DNA of 64,000 bases from Rhodospirillaceae bacterium (lineage in GTDB: Bacteria; Pseudomonadota; Alphaproteobacteria; Rhodospirillales; Rhodospirillaceae). The stretch lies in NCBI GenBank assembly GCA_947476695.1, contig CANJRD010000016.1, positions 1 to 64,000 of the forward strand, in the 5' to 3' direction. The position numbers were made by a program, and so were the translations under genes. Each line of letters begins with the position of its first letter. The first letter of the stretch is position 1. Shown here piece after piece: positions 17,932 to 27,721 of this stretch. The notes under the pieces were generated by a model. It was given only the letters and a program-made list of their open reading frames with translations, did not search any database and was not told where the DNA came from.

Positions 17932-19725
17932 GTGGAACACAACGCAGCAGGATCGAGCGGCCCCGTGCCGGTGCCGGCGGCACTTCATGCCGAGGCCGGG
18001 CTGACGTCCGTCGCCGTGGATGAGGTTTTACTGCTTCAGCCCCAGCTCGGCCAAATCCTCCTCGCGCGCAAAGCGATCAGCGAAGCGGACTTGGCTAAAG
18101 GTCTCTCGTTTCAGGCCAGCTTCGATGGCCGTCTCGGCGCGATTCTCGTGCGTATCGGCGCGGTGTCCGAGGACGTCGTGATCGATGCTTTGGCGCAGCA
18201 GCTCGGCCTCGGCGTGGTGTCCGTCGATACCTTGCCGCAAGACCCTGAGGACTATCTCGCGGCGATCAAAGCCTCGGGTCTCGAGGTTGACTGGTGGATC
18301 GATCAAGCCACCCTGGCCTGGTTCGGCACCGATGGCGCGGTGCATTGCATCAGTCGCGATCCGCTCGTGCCCAGCCTGCAGGAAGTGCTGACCGAGGTTT
18401 ATCCCGGCAAGGCCTTGCGCTGGTGGTTGGTGCGCAATCGCGATCTGGATTTCATGATGGACCTCGTTCGCCGCGCGGCGAGCGGCACGGACGGGGCAAC
18501 GGACGATATCACCCATCTACGCGAACTGGCGGAGGAAGCGCCGGTTGTCGAACTGGTCTCGAACGCCCTGTCGCAGGCGGTGAATGAAGGCGCATCCGAC
18601 ATTCACGTCGAGCCGCGAGAGCACGAGTTCGACATCCGCTACCGCATCGACGGTGTGCTGCAGAACCGCCTCACGCTCCCGCGTTCGCGTTTCGACGCGG
18701 TGGCCTCGCGCATCAAACTGATCTCTGGCCTCGACATCGCTGAACGCCGGCTGCCGCAGGACGGCCGCATCGGCCTGCGCATCTCCGGCAAGGATCTCGA
18801 CGTCCGCGTGTCGTGCTTGCCGGGCGTGTGGGGCGAGTCCATCGTCATGCGTATTCTGCTCAAGGAGCAGAAGGATTTCACGCTGACCAAGATCGGCATG
18901 GCGCAGGATCACTACGATATCTTCGCCAAGCTCGCGACGGAACCCTACGGCATCATTCTCGTCACCGGCCCGACGGGATCTGGTAAGTCGACGACGCTGA
19001 AAGCAACGCTTGAAGTCGTGAAGGACGGCAAGCGTAAGATCATTACCGTCGAGGATCCGGTCGAATACAACATCGTGGGCGTCACGCAGGTCCAGACGAA
19101 GGCCGACATCGGCTACACCTTCGCCCGGGCGCTGCGCTCGATCCTGCGCCAGGACCCCGACACGATCATGATCGGCGAAATCCGCGATCTTGAGACCGCG
19201 CAGATCGCGGTCCAGGCCTCGCTCACCGGTCACATGGTGTTCTCGACGCTGCATACCAACGACGCGCTGACGGCCTTTGCCCGCCTTGTCGATATGGGCG
19301 TGGAACCGTTCCTGGTCGCGTCCTCGGTGCGTGCGGTCATGGCCCAGCGCCTGGTGCGCCGCCTGTGTCCGCACTGCCGTCAGCCGCACGAGCCGCCCTT
19401 GCCAATTCGTGAGAAGAGCAAGCAGTTGCAGACTCTGTTCCCGCAGCTGATGGACAAGCCGCCGCAGTGGTTCATGGCCAAGGGCTGCCCAAAGTGTCAG
19501 AACACCGGCTATCGCGGACGTCTCGGCATCTACGAGCTCGCCGTCGTGACCGACGAGCTGTCGGACATGGTGCAACACCAGAAGCCGGCACATGAGATGA
19601 TCGCCGTGGCGCGCAAGAACGGCTTCCGCGATCTGCTCGAAGATGGCTTGATCAAGGCCTGGCTGGGCGAGACCAGCGTCGAGGAGACGCTGCGCGTCGC
19701 CGGTCAAGCCGGCGTCGAGGACTAG
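17932..19725 (+). CDS. gspE: Type II secretion ATPase GspE
   Basis: 597 residues from the GTG at 17932, chosen because AAGGG lies four bases upstream; an in-frame TTG at 17887 has no ribosome binding site. Residues about 35-150 form the N1E/MshEN domain that binds GspL. The ATPase core has Walker A GPTGSGKST near residue 346, the Asp-box/Walker B region IMIGEIRDLETAQIAVQASL and the His box FSTLHTNDA. A tetracysteine zinc site is complete (CPHC near 478, then CPKC). It powers pseudopilus assembly. It is separated from gspK-L-M-C-D by about 10 kb of TPR-glycosyltransferases, and another TPR-glycosyltransferase begins 53 bases after it. gspF is not in the window. Confidence 0.95.
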   Translation: MEHNAAGSSGPVPVPAALHAEAGLTSVAVDEVLLLQPQLGQILLARKAISEADLAKGLSFQASFDGRLGAILVRIGAVSEDVVIDALAQQLGLGVVSVDTLPQDPEDYLAAIKASGLEVDWWIDQATLAWFGTDGAVHCISRDPLVPSLQEVLTEVYPGKALRWWLVRNRDLDFMMDLVRRAASGTDGATDDITHLRELAEEAPVVELVSNALSQAVNEGASDIHVEPREHEFDIRYRIDGVLQNRLTLPRSRFDAVASRIKLISGLDIAERRLPQDGRIGLRISGKDLDVRVSCLPGVWGESIVMRILLKEQKDFTLTKIGMAQDHYDIFAKLATEPYGIILVTGPTGSGKSTTLKATLEVVKDGKRKIITVEDPVEYNIVGVTQVQTKADIGYTFARALRSILRQDPDTIMIGEIRDLETAQIAVQASLTGHMVFSTLHTNDALTAFARLVDMGVEPFLVASSVRAVMAQRLVRRLCPHCRQPHEPPLPIREKSKQLQTLFPQLMDKPPQWFMAKGCPKCQNTGYRGRLGIYELAVVTDELSDMVQHQKPAHEMIAVARKNGFRDLLEDGLIKAWLGETSVEETLRVAGQAGVED

Positions 19726-19778
19726 TAAATCCCGTTGGTTCGGGCCGGCCCATACGTCATGCCGATCACCGTGTACTC

Positions 19779-21416
19779 ATGACCACGCCAGCGGGCTCGC
19801 CGAAGAGCAAAGAAGCGCGGGCGCATGCCGCCCAAGCGCGTGCCGTCTTTCTTGAGGGGCGGCCGGCCGATGCCGAGCGCTTCGCGCGTCGCGCGCTCGA
19901 CCTCGCGCCGTTGGACATCGAGGCGAACTATCTTCTGGCCAACGCGCTGCGGGTTCAGGCCCGGCATGACGAGGCGGCGATTGTGTATGGCCGCGTCGTC
20001 ACCATCGATCCCAAGCACGCCGGGGCTTTCAACGAATACGGCGCTGTGCTGTTCGCGCTGAACCGCCTGACCGAGGCCGAGGCGGCGATCGGCCGCGCCA
20101 TTGCGATCAATCCGAAGGATGCCAGCGCTTTCAACAATCTGGCGCGATTGTATTTCCCAGATCCCGCCAAGGCCGCGTGGGCGCTGGCGCAGGCCGACAA
20201 AGCCATCGCGCTCAAACCGACGATGGCCGAGGCTCACAGCAATCGCGGCACGGCGCTTTATCTGCTGGGGCGTTTCGTGGAGGCTGCCGAGAGCCATCGC
20301 CGCGCCATCGCGCTGAAGCCTAATCTGGCGGAAGCGCACAACAACCTCGGCAACGACCTGCAAAAGCTGGGCGATGTCGTGGGCGCCGTTGCGGCCTATC
20401 GCGCCGCGCTCGTGTGCGCACCTGGGTATGCCGACGCGCATCTCAACCTCGCGCTCGCGCTTCTGGCCGTGGGCGATCTGGCCGAGGGCTGGCAAGCCTA
20501 TGAGCATCGCTGGCAGAGCGCGAGTTTCGCCGGCACCGCAAGGCCGTTCACGCAGCCGCGCTGGAATGGCAAGGATCCAACGTCGCTCCTGATCTGGGGC
20601 GAGCAGGGCATCGGCGACGAGGTTCTCTACGCCGGTCTGGTCGCCGATCTTGCCACTGATCTTGCAGCGGGCCGGGACATCGTCTGGGAGATGGATGCGC
20701 GCCTCGTGCCGCTGATGCAGCGGAGTTTCCCGCATGCCACGGCCGTGGGCCGCAGCGATCCGCCGGACGCGAAGACGACCGCGCCCACAGCCCAAATCCC
20801 GGCTGCCAGCCTGGGGCAATTCCTGCGGCCCACCAGCGACGCATTCCCCGCGCGGGCCGCGTACCTGACGCCCGATCCGGCGCGGCGCGGGCGGTACCGC
20901 GAGGCGCTGGTCGGCGCCAGCGGCCTGCGCCTGGTCGGGCTTTCATGGATCAGCAAGAACCCCGACATCGGCGTGCACAAGACGCTGGCCCTGGCCGCTC
21001 TCGCGCCGATCCTGAAACTGCCCGGCATCCGCTTCGTCGATCTTCAGTATGGTGACACGGCGGAGGCGCGCGCCGAGATCGCGCACACGCTCGGGGTCGA
21101 GATCCATCATCTGCCGGAGCTCGATCTGCGCGACGACATCGACGGCCTCGCGGCCCTGCTTGCGGCTTGCGATACCTGCGTCACGGTCTCCAACACCACC
21201 GCGCACCTTGCGGGTGCGCTCGGCGTGCCGACGGCCGTGTTGGTGCCGTCGGGCAACGGCAAGCTGTGGTACTGGGGATCGGAAGCGCGCACGCCTTGGT
21301 ATCCCTCGCTGCATCTCTATCGCCAACCCCATGCGGGCAATTGGACACCGGCCATCGACGCGGTTGCTGCTGACCTTGCTCAGGGCGTTGTCGCGCCCCA
21401 AAGTGCGGGACGATGA
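19779..21416 (+). CDS. TPR protein with C-terminal GT-B glycosyltransferase domain (copy F)
   Basis: 545 residues. About six to seven TPRs occupy residues 10-245 (for example AHNNLGNDLQKLGDVVGAV), and the catalytic domain has WGEQGIGDEVLYAGLVADL near residue 273, VGLSWISKNPDIGVHKT, VDLQYGDT and VSNTTAHLAGALG near 470. It lies 53 bases after gspE on the same strand, so co-transcription with the secretion ATPase is likely. Its stop overlaps the next start (ATGA). It belongs to the same subfamily as A, D, E and G. Confidence 0.85.
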   Translation: MTTPAGSPKSKEARAHAAQARAVFLEGRPADAERFARRALDLAPLDIEANYLLANALRVQARHDEAAIVYGRVVTIDPKHAGAFNEYGAVLFALNRLTEAEAAIGRAIAINPKDASAFNNLARLYFPDPAKAAWALAQADKAIALKPTMAEAHSNRGTALYLLGRFVEAAESHRRAIALKPNLAEAHNNLGNDLQKLGDVVGAVAAYRAALVCAPGYADAHLNLALALLAVGDLAEGWQAYEHRWQSASFAGTARPFTQPRWNGKDPTSLLIWGEQGIGDEVLYAGLVADLATDLAAGRDIVWEMDARLVPLMQRSFPHATAVGRSDPPDAKTTAPTAQIPAASLGQFLRPTSDAFPARAAYLTPDPARRGRYREALVGASGLRLVGLSWISKNPDIGVHKTLALAALAPILKLPGIRFVDLQYGDTAEARAEIAHTLGVEIHHLPELDLRDDIDGLAALLAACDTCVTVSNTTAHLAGALGVPTAVLVPSGNGKLWYWGSEARTPWYPSLHLYRQPHAGNWTPAIDAVAADLAQGVVAPQSAGR

Positions 21417-23086
21417 GCACGCCGTCGCCAGCCCTCGCCCAAAGCCTTCAGTCCGCTCAGGCGCTTGCGCAGGCGGGGCGCGTGGCCGAGGCCGAGCGGC
21501 TCTACGCGCAAATCGTTCAGGCCGATCCGGCCTACGCCGACGCCTGGTTCCTTTACGGGACCGTAGCCCTGCAAAGCGGCCGGCCGGCCGAAGCCATTCC
21601 CCGGTTCGAGGCGGCGTTGCGTCTGAACCGCCGCGCGGTGCCGTACTTGTTCAACGCGGCTTTGGCGCACCAGGCCGTCGGTGCGCTGGACACCGCCGCC
21701 GACTTTTTCCGCAAGACATTACGCGCCGATCCCAAGCTGGCGCAGGCGCACAACAGCCTGGGCGCGGTGCTGCAGGCACAGGGCAATGCCAAAGAGGCGG
21801 CGTTCGCCTTCAAGAAGGCCTTGGCGTTGCAACCCAAGTACGGACGCGCGCACTACAACCTCGGCACTGTCCTGCATGGCCAGTGCAAGTTCGCCGATGC
21901 CGCGCTCTCGTTCCGCGAGGCCATCAAGTTCGAGCCGACGCTCGCGCAAGCACACACCAATCTCGGCGTGATGTTGCAGGAACTGGGCGACCTTCCCGGC
22001 GCGGCGGAAGCCTATGCCCAGGCGCTCGTGCTCAATCCGCAGGATGCCGAAACACTCAACAATCGCGGGACGCTTCTGCGTGAGACGGGGGATTTTCCGG
22101 CGGCCGCGCAATCCTTTGCCGCCGCCATCGAAACCCGTCCGCAGTTCGCCGAAGCGCATCGCAATAAGGCGCTGCTGCATCTGATGCGCGGCGACTATGC
22201 GGAAGGCTGGCGCGACTATGCCTGGCGCTGGCAGTGTCCCGATCTTGGCCCGACGCGGCGACCGTTCACGCAGGCATCGTGGGATGGGCAAGCGAGCAAT
22301 GCTCCCGTGCTTGTCTGGGGCGAACAGGGCGTTGGCGACGAGATCCTCTACGCCGGCATGATGCCCGACCTCGCCGCGCGCGGGATCGACGTGATTTGGG
22401 AGGCGGACGCGCGGCTGGTATCGCTGCTCCAGCGATCCTGCCCAACCGTGCGCGTGATCGCGCGGGCGACGCCGCCGGACCCGCTCGCGGCCACGGCGAC
22501 CTATCAAGTGCCGGCCGCGGACTTGGGCCAGTTTTTTCGCGCGCTAGCCTCCGACTTCCCCCGCGACCGCCTTGCGTACCTAAAAGCCGATCCGCAGCGC
22601 GCGGCGGACCTAAGGGCGCAGTGCGGGGTACAGCCCGGCCAGCGCCTCGTGGGGTTGTCCTGGCGCAGCTACAACGCTGTGTTCGGCGCGCACAAAAGCA
22701 CGGACCTCGCGGACTGGGCACCCCTGCTGGCCATGCCGGGCCTGCGCTTCGTGAACCTGCAGTACGGCGATACGGCGCGGGAGCGTGCCGGCCAGCCCCT
22801 GATCCAGCCTGATATCGATCTCCGGGACGATCTGGATGGCGTGGCGGCGCTGACTTCCGCCTGCGATCTGGTAATCACGGTGTCCAACACGACGGCTCAC
22901 CTTGCCGGGGCGCTCGGACGCCCGGTCTGGGTCCTCGTGCCCGCGGGCGGCGGAAAGCTGTGGTATTGGGGGCATGGCAGCGCGCAATCGCCGTGGTATC
23001 CCTCGGCGACGATCTTCCGTCAGGCGGCGGACGGTTCCTGGGCGGAACCGATCGCCGCGATGGCTACTCGGCTCGCGGCCCCATGA
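21413..23086 (+). CDS. TPR protein with C-terminal GT-B glycosyltransferase domain (copy G)
   Basis: 557 residues, starting at an ATG inside the stop of copy F (ATGA). TPR units cover residues 8-270 and look close to those of copy E (AEAERLYAQIVQADPAYADA against AEAERAYAQILTADPSNGDA), suggesting a fairly recent duplication. The catalytic domain has WGEQGVGDEILYAGMMPDL near residue 302, VGLSWRSYNAVFGAHKST, VNLQYGDT and VSNTTAHLAGALG near 490. It is slightly shorter than its relatives between the last two motifs (TARERAGQPLIQPDIDL), where the others have an extra strand-helix turn. Confidence 0.85.
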   Translation: MSTPSPALAQSLQSAQALAQAGRVAEAERLYAQIVQADPAYADAWFLYGTVALQSGRPAEAIPRFEAALRLNRRAVPYLFNAALAHQAVGALDTAADFFRKTLRADPKLAQAHNSLGAVLQAQGNAKEAAFAFKKALALQPKYGRAHYNLGTVLHGQCKFADAALSFREAIKFEPTLAQAHTNLGVMLQELGDLPGAAEAYAQALVLNPQDAETLNNRGTLLRETGDFPAAAQSFAAAIETRPQFAEAHRNKALLHLMRGDYAEGWRDYAWRWQCPDLGPTRRPFTQASWDGQASNAPVLVWGEQGVGDEILYAGMMPDLAARGIDVIWEADARLVSLLQRSCPTVRVIARATPPDPLAATATYQVPAADLGQFFRALASDFPRDRLAYLKADPQRAADLRAQCGVQPGQRLVGLSWRSYNAVFGAHKSTDLADWAPLLAMPGLRFVNLQYGDTARERAGQPLIQPDIDLRDDLDGVAALTSACDLVITVSNTTAHLAGALGRPVWVLVPAGGGKLWYWGHGSAQSPWYPSATIFRQAADGSWAEPIAAMATRLAAP

Positions 23087-24711
23087 ACCGTTTTTCCAAC
23101 GCACCTCCCTCAGGCTCCAATAGCGCCGTGCTCGCGGTGCTCATCGAGGCCATGCGTCTCGAGAAGGAAGGCCGCTATGAGGATTCCCTGGCGCGGTGCC
23201 AGGCATTCCTGAAGCTCAGTCCACGCCATCCGGATGCGATGCATTTGCTCGGCGTGTTGGCCATGCATCAGGGGCGGCTCGATGAAGCCGCCGACACCTT
23301 GCGCAAAACGGTGAAGCTGTCGCCGAAGTTGGCGGACGCCTACATCAATCTCGCGCATGTCTATTCGCTGCAGCAGCGGTGGCGCGAACGCGCCGACACG
23401 CTCAAGGCGGCGTTGACGCTATTGCCGGGGCATCCGCAGATCCTGTCCGACATCGGCAAGTGCTACGAATATCTCTCGCGGTGGTCTGAGGCTGCGGACT
23501 TCTATCAAAAAGCCCTCGCCGCCGGCGCCGACCCGGTCGGTACCTGGGTCAACCTCAGCGCCGTTCTACTGCGCATCGGCCGATATGACGAGACCGAGGC
23601 GGCGATCGCGTCGGCCCTCGCGCGCGACCCGGGCAATGCCATGGCCCACGTCAACCGCGCTGTTCTGCGCGACCTCCAGGGTGATCTGGATGCGGCGCTG
23701 CCCGCGATCGACGCCGCGATCGCCGCGCATCCCGATCATGTCGATGCCCACTATCACCGGGCTCTGGCGCTGCTCGCGCGCGGTCGGTTCAAGGAAGGCT
23801 GGGAAGAATTCGACTGGCGCTTCAAACGGCCGGCTGGGCAGACGCATCACGCGAGCTATCCACTGCCGTATTGGCAGGGCGAATCCCTCGCAGGACGCTC
23901 GCTGCTGATCTGGACGGAGCAGGGGCCCGGCGATGAGATCCTCCTCGGGACCATGATTCCCGATGTCATCGGGCAGGCGGACCACGTTGTCATTGCCTGC
24001 ACCCCGCGCCTGATTCCGCTTTTCGCGCGGGCGTTCCCGACCGCCAGCGTTGTCTCGCTCGGCGCGGCCGATGCGGCCATGGCCATCACGCCGCGCCCTG
24101 ACGTGCAGGCCTCGCTGTCGCACCTGGGCCGATATCTGCGCCCCTCATTCGAAAGCTTCCCGACGCAGGCCGGCTACTTGAAAGCCGATTCCGCGCGCGC
24201 CGCAGCCCTGCGGGAGCGATACCTGTCGCGTGCTGCCGGCAAGCGCCTTGTCGGCATCTCATGGCGCAGCGCCGCTGTGCTTGCGTCCGGCGAGAAAAGC
24301 ACCGAGCTGCGCGATTGGCACAAGCTGCTCAAGCAGCCGAACGTCCAGTTCGTGTCATTGCAATATGGCGATGTGAAGTCCGAAGTCGCGCGCGCCGCCA
24401 AGGACTCCGGCATCGACATCATTCACGACAGCAGCATCGATCCGCTGAAGGACCTCGACGCGTTCACCGCGCAGGTCGCTGCGATGGATGACGTCATTTC
24501 TGTCAGCAATACCACCGTCCATGTCGCCGGCGGCTTGGGAAAGCCGGTGTCGGTGCTCGTGCCCGCATCTTACGGCCGCATCTGGTATTGGTTCCTCGAT
24601 CGCACCGACAGTCCCTGGTATCCCTCTCTGCGGTTGTTCCGCCAGGGTCGCGGGCAGCCGTGGTCGGAAGTTGTCGACGCCGTCGTCGATCAGACTGCGC
24701 GCGCGACATGA
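23083..24711 (+). CDS. TPR protein with C-terminal GT-B glycosyltransferase domain (copy H)
   Basis: 542 residues from the ATG at 23083, which overlaps the stop of copy G (ATGA). The frame is open back to 22960, but that part is inside copy G. The N-terminus is MNRFSNAPPSGSNSAVLAVL, then about seven TPRs to residue 245. The catalytic domain has WTEQGPGDEILLGTMIPDV near residue 277, VGISWRSAAVLASGEKST, VSLQYGDV and SVSNTTVHVAGGLG near 474. The TEQ and TVHVAGGLG forms link it with the second half of the next gene rather than with A-G. Confidence 0.85.
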   Translation: MNRFSNAPPSGSNSAVLAVLIEAMRLEKEGRYEDSLARCQAFLKLSPRHPDAMHLLGVLAMHQGRLDEAADTLRKTVKLSPKLADAYINLAHVYSLQQRWRERADTLKAALTLLPGHPQILSDIGKCYEYLSRWSEAADFYQKALAAGADPVGTWVNLSAVLLRIGRYDETEAAIASALARDPGNAMAHVNRAVLRDLQGDLDAALPAIDAAIAAHPDHVDAHYHRALALLARGRFKEGWEEFDWRFKRPAGQTHHASYPLPYWQGESLAGRSLLIWTEQGPGDEILLGTMIPDVIGQADHVVIACTPRLIPLFARAFPTASVVSLGAADAAMAITPRPDVQASLSHLGRYLRPSFESFPTQAGYLKADSARAAALRERYLSRAAGKRLVGISWRSAAVLASGEKSTELRDWHKLLKQPNVQFVSLQYGDVKSEVARAAKDSGIDIIHDSSIDPLKDLDAFTAQVAAMDDVISVSNTTVHVAGGLGKPVSVLVPASYGRIWYWFLDRTDSPWYPSLRLFRQGRGQPWSEVVDAVVDQTARAT

Positions 24712-27701
24712 GCGCCCGTGACCTCGAAGAGGCGCTTGCTCTCCATCAGCGGGGCGATCTTGCTCAGGCGGAGCGGCGCTACGACGCCATCCTCGCGCGC
24801 CAGCCCGGCAATGCGGAGGCGCTCGCGCTTCTCGGCGCGCTTTATTTGCAACGTGGCGATCACGACCGTGCGCTGAAGCGCCTGCAGGACGCGTTGTCTT
24901 TGCGGCCCAGCTTGGCGCCGGCCCATCAAAATATCGCGCAGGCATATCTTGCGCGGAACGATGTCGCCAAGGCCGAGGCGCATTTGCTGAAAGCCATCAA
25001 ACTCGAGCCGCGCCGGTCCGATGCGCATAAGTCGCTGGCGAAGATTTATTACGCCCAAGGCCGGCGTGCCGAGGCGATCAAGGCGTTGAACGCCGTCGTG
25101 GCCCTCGATCCGAACAATCTCGGTGAGATGCTGACGATCCTGAAACTTCATCGCGACAGCGACGATCTTGCCGCGGTTCTCGCGATCGCAGATCGCGTCC
25201 TGGCCAAGCATCCTTCCAATGCCGATTTCCACATCGCGCGGTCGGAAGTCTACTTTGAGCAAGGACGGCTGGCGGAAGGGTGGCGCGAACTTGAGTGGCG
25301 CTTCGCCGCGAGCCAGATTCCCGTACCCCGCAAAAACCTGCCGTTTCCCGAATGGCAGGGGCAGCCGCTGGCCGGAAAGACCTTGCTCGTGTGGCGCGAG
25401 CAGGGCGTCGGTGACGAGATCATGTACGCGAGCATGTTCGCGGATCTGATCGCGGCCGGCGCGCGCGTCGTAGCGGAATGCAACGCGCGCTTGATCCCGC
25501 TGTTCGCGCGCGCGTTCCCCGACATCGCGCTCGTCGAGGAGAATGTGCGGCCGGCTGCGGACGAGCGCTTCGATTTTCACATTCCGCTCGGCAGTCTCGG
25601 CCGTTGGCTGCGCGCCGATTTCGCGGCTTTCCCGCGCCGCGCGGCGTACTTGCGTGCTGACGTCGATAAAGTCGCGGCGTTGCGCGCGAAATACACGGCT
25701 GGGCTCGAGAAGCCGTTCCTTGTCGGAATCGCCTGGAAGAGCCTTGGCGTGGAATTCGCAGCCGCGAAATCCGCCGCGCTGGCGGAATGGGGCCCGATCT
25801 TCGGCATCCCGGGCGTGCGCTTCGTAAACGTGCAGTATGGCGACTGTCGTGCCGAGATTGCTTCCGCGCGCCAAGGCTTCGGCGCCGACATCGTCGAAGA
25901 TGCCGATGTAGATGTGCTCAAGGATCTCGACGCCGCCGCCGCGCAGATCGCAGCGCTCGACATGGTGGTCACCACCAGCAATACGGCAGCGCATCTGGCC
26001 GGCGCGTTGGGTGTGCCGACGCAGATGCTGCTGCCCAAGACCTTGGGCATGGGACGCCGATGGTACTGGTTCACGCATCAACCGGAATGTCCGTGGTACC
26101 CGCGGCTTGAACGTCATGTTCAGGCGGTCGAGCGCCAGTGGGCCGCACCCATTGCCGCGGCGGCTTTGAACATTGCCGTCGCCGCGTCGGCCAAGGGCGC
26201 GTTGGAAAATCCGCTCGCCTACTTCCTGAGCCTCGCCAAAGGCTACGTGGGCGCGGGATTGCTGCCGCTCGCCGAAATGGTTTTCGCCCGCGCTGCCGCG
26301 CAAACTCCGGGCAACATGCAGGTTTTCTATGAATGGTCGCGGCTGAAGAACCGTCAGGGCGACTATGCCGGCGCGCTTGAGAAGCTCGATGCTGCCCTGG
26401 CGCTCGCGCCGGAACAGGCGGAATTACACAATGCCCGCGGCATGACCCTGATGGACATGGGCCGCGCCGCGGAGGCGATCGAGGCTTACACCACGGCCTT
26501 GGAGCGCGCGCCGCAGTCGGGCGAGGTGCGCAACAATCTGGGCACGGCTTTCCGTGCGACCGGCCGTGCCGAGGATGCGCAGCGCGAGTACGAGGCCGCG
26601 CTAGCCGCGTTGCCGGGGCGCGCGGCCATCAAGTTCAATCTCGCCGGGATATGCAACGAGCGGGGCGACGTGGCGTCGGCGGTCAACATCTACGACGAGA
26701 TCATCGCCACGGAACCGGCGCATGCCGACGCGCATGCCAACAAGGGGCTTGCACTGTTGCGCGGCGGGCGCTTGGCCGAGGGCTGGCGCGAATTCGCCTG
26801 GCGGTTCAAGCAACCGAACGCAAACGTCAGGCCTGAGCATTTCCCTTCGCCGGCCTGGGCGGGCCAGCCTCTCGAGGGGCGGAACATCCTGGTCTGGACG
26901 GAGCAGGGGATTGGCGACGAGATAATGGTCGCGAGCTTTCTGCCGGAGGTGATCGCAAAGGCACGCAAGGTCACGCTGCTGTGCACTCAGCGGCTGATCC
27001 CGTTGTTCCGCCGCTCGTTCCCCGGGGCGACGGTCGCGTTGCGCGATTTGCCGCTGCCGCCGGTCGCGACAGCGCCAGACATCGATTTCCAAATGTCGCT
27101 GAGCGATCTGGGCATCGCCCTGCGTCCTGATTTCGCATCGTTCCCGACAGACAAAAGTTTTCTGACGGCCGATCCAAAACTCCGCAAGCGCCTGCGCAGC
27201 CGTTACGAGGCGATCGCGCCGGGGAACAGGATCGTCGGCATATCCTGGAAAAGCCCGCTCAACCACGAAGTCGGGCGTTTGAAGAGTCAGGACCTTGCCG
27301 ACTGGTTGCCGATCCTGCGGACACCGGGCGTCACGTTCGTCAATCTTCAGTACGGCGACGTGGTCGATGACCTGCGCCGGCTGGCGGCTGAGTACGGCAT
27401 CCAGATATTCGCCGACGCCGAAGTCGATCCTCTCAAGGACATGGATGCCGCCGCCGCGCAGATCGCGGCCATGGATCTTGTGGTATCCACCAGCAACACT
27501 GCCGTGCATGTCGCAGGTGGGCTCGGAATCCCGACCTATGTGATGATCGCCGCTCAGCGCGGCCGGAACTGGTATTGGTTCCTCGACCGCGCGGACTCAC
27601 CCTGGTATCCGTCCTTACGGCTTTATGCGGCGACCGAGACCCTGCGGTGGGTCGAGGTCATCGCCAATGTCGCGGCCGACTTGCGCGCATCGGTCGCGTG
27701 A
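24708..27701 (+). CDS. Double TPR-glycosyltransferase: two complete TPR+GT-B units in one protein (copy I)
   Basis: 997 residues from the ATG at 24708, which overlaps the stop of copy H (ATGA). The first unit has TPRs (1-195), WREQGVGDEIMYASMFADL near 229, VGIAWKSLGVEF, VNVQYGDC and TTSNTAAHLAGALG near 422. A helical linker of about 60 residues (490-560) leads into a second TPR set (560-705), then WTEQGIGDEIMVASFLPEV near 731, VGISWKSPLNHEVG, VNLQYGDV and STSNTAVHVAGGLG near 927. Both catalytic halves keep all motifs, but with SNTA in place of SNTT. A fused pair could add two sugars, or make a disaccharide on one acceptor. It is the last gene of the F-G-H-I run. Confidence 0.85.
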   Translation: MSARDLEEALALHQRGDLAQAERRYDAILARQPGNAEALALLGALYLQRGDHDRALKRLQDALSLRPSLAPAHQNIAQAYLARNDVAKAEAHLLKAIKLEPRRSDAHKSLAKIYYAQGRRAEAIKALNAVVALDPNNLGEMLTILKLHRDSDDLAAVLAIADRVLAKHPSNADFHIARSEVYFEQGRLAEGWRELEWRFAASQIPVPRKNLPFPEWQGQPLAGKTLLVWREQGVGDEIMYASMFADLIAAGARVVAECNARLIPLFARAFPDIALVEENVRPAADERFDFHIPLGSLGRWLRADFAAFPRRAAYLRADVDKVAALRAKYTAGLEKPFLVGIAWKSLGVEFAAAKSAALAEWGPIFGIPGVRFVNVQYGDCRAEIASARQGFGADIVEDADVDVLKDLDAAAAQIAALDMVVTTSNTAAHLAGALGVPTQMLLPKTLGMGRRWYWFTHQPECPWYPRLERHVQAVERQWAAPIAAAALNIAVAASAKGALENPLAYFLSLAKGYVGAGLLPLAEMVFARAAAQTPGNMQVFYEWSRLKNRQGDYAGALEKLDAALALAPEQAELHNARGMTLMDMGRAAEAIEAYTTALERAPQSGEVRNNLGTAFRATGRAEDAQREYEAALAALPGRAAIKFNLAGICNERGDVASAVNIYDEIIATEPAHADAHANKGLALLRGGRLAEGWREFAWRFKQPNANVRPEHFPSPAWAGQPLEGRNILVWTEQGIGDEIMVASFLPEVIAKARKVTLLCTQRLIPLFRRSFPGATVALRDLPLPPVATAPDIDFQMSLSDLGIALRPDFASFPTDKSFLTADPKLRKRLRSRYEAIAPGNRIVGISWKSPLNHEVGRLKSQDLADWLPILRTPGVTFVNLQYGDVVDDLRRLAAEYGIQIFADAEVDPLKDMDAAAAQIAAMDLVVSTSNTAVHVAGGLGIPTYVMIAAQRGRNWYWFLDRADSPWYPSLRLYAATETLRWVEVIANVAADLRASVA

Positions 27702-27721
27702 CGGCGTAAGGGAGGGTGAGC

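Noticed and set aside
525-27701. Idea that the TPR-GT run is a DNA-level tandem repeat or assembly duplication
   Set aside because: Copies differ widely in sequence and length and only share motifs at protein level, so they are old paralogues and not a repeated assembly.
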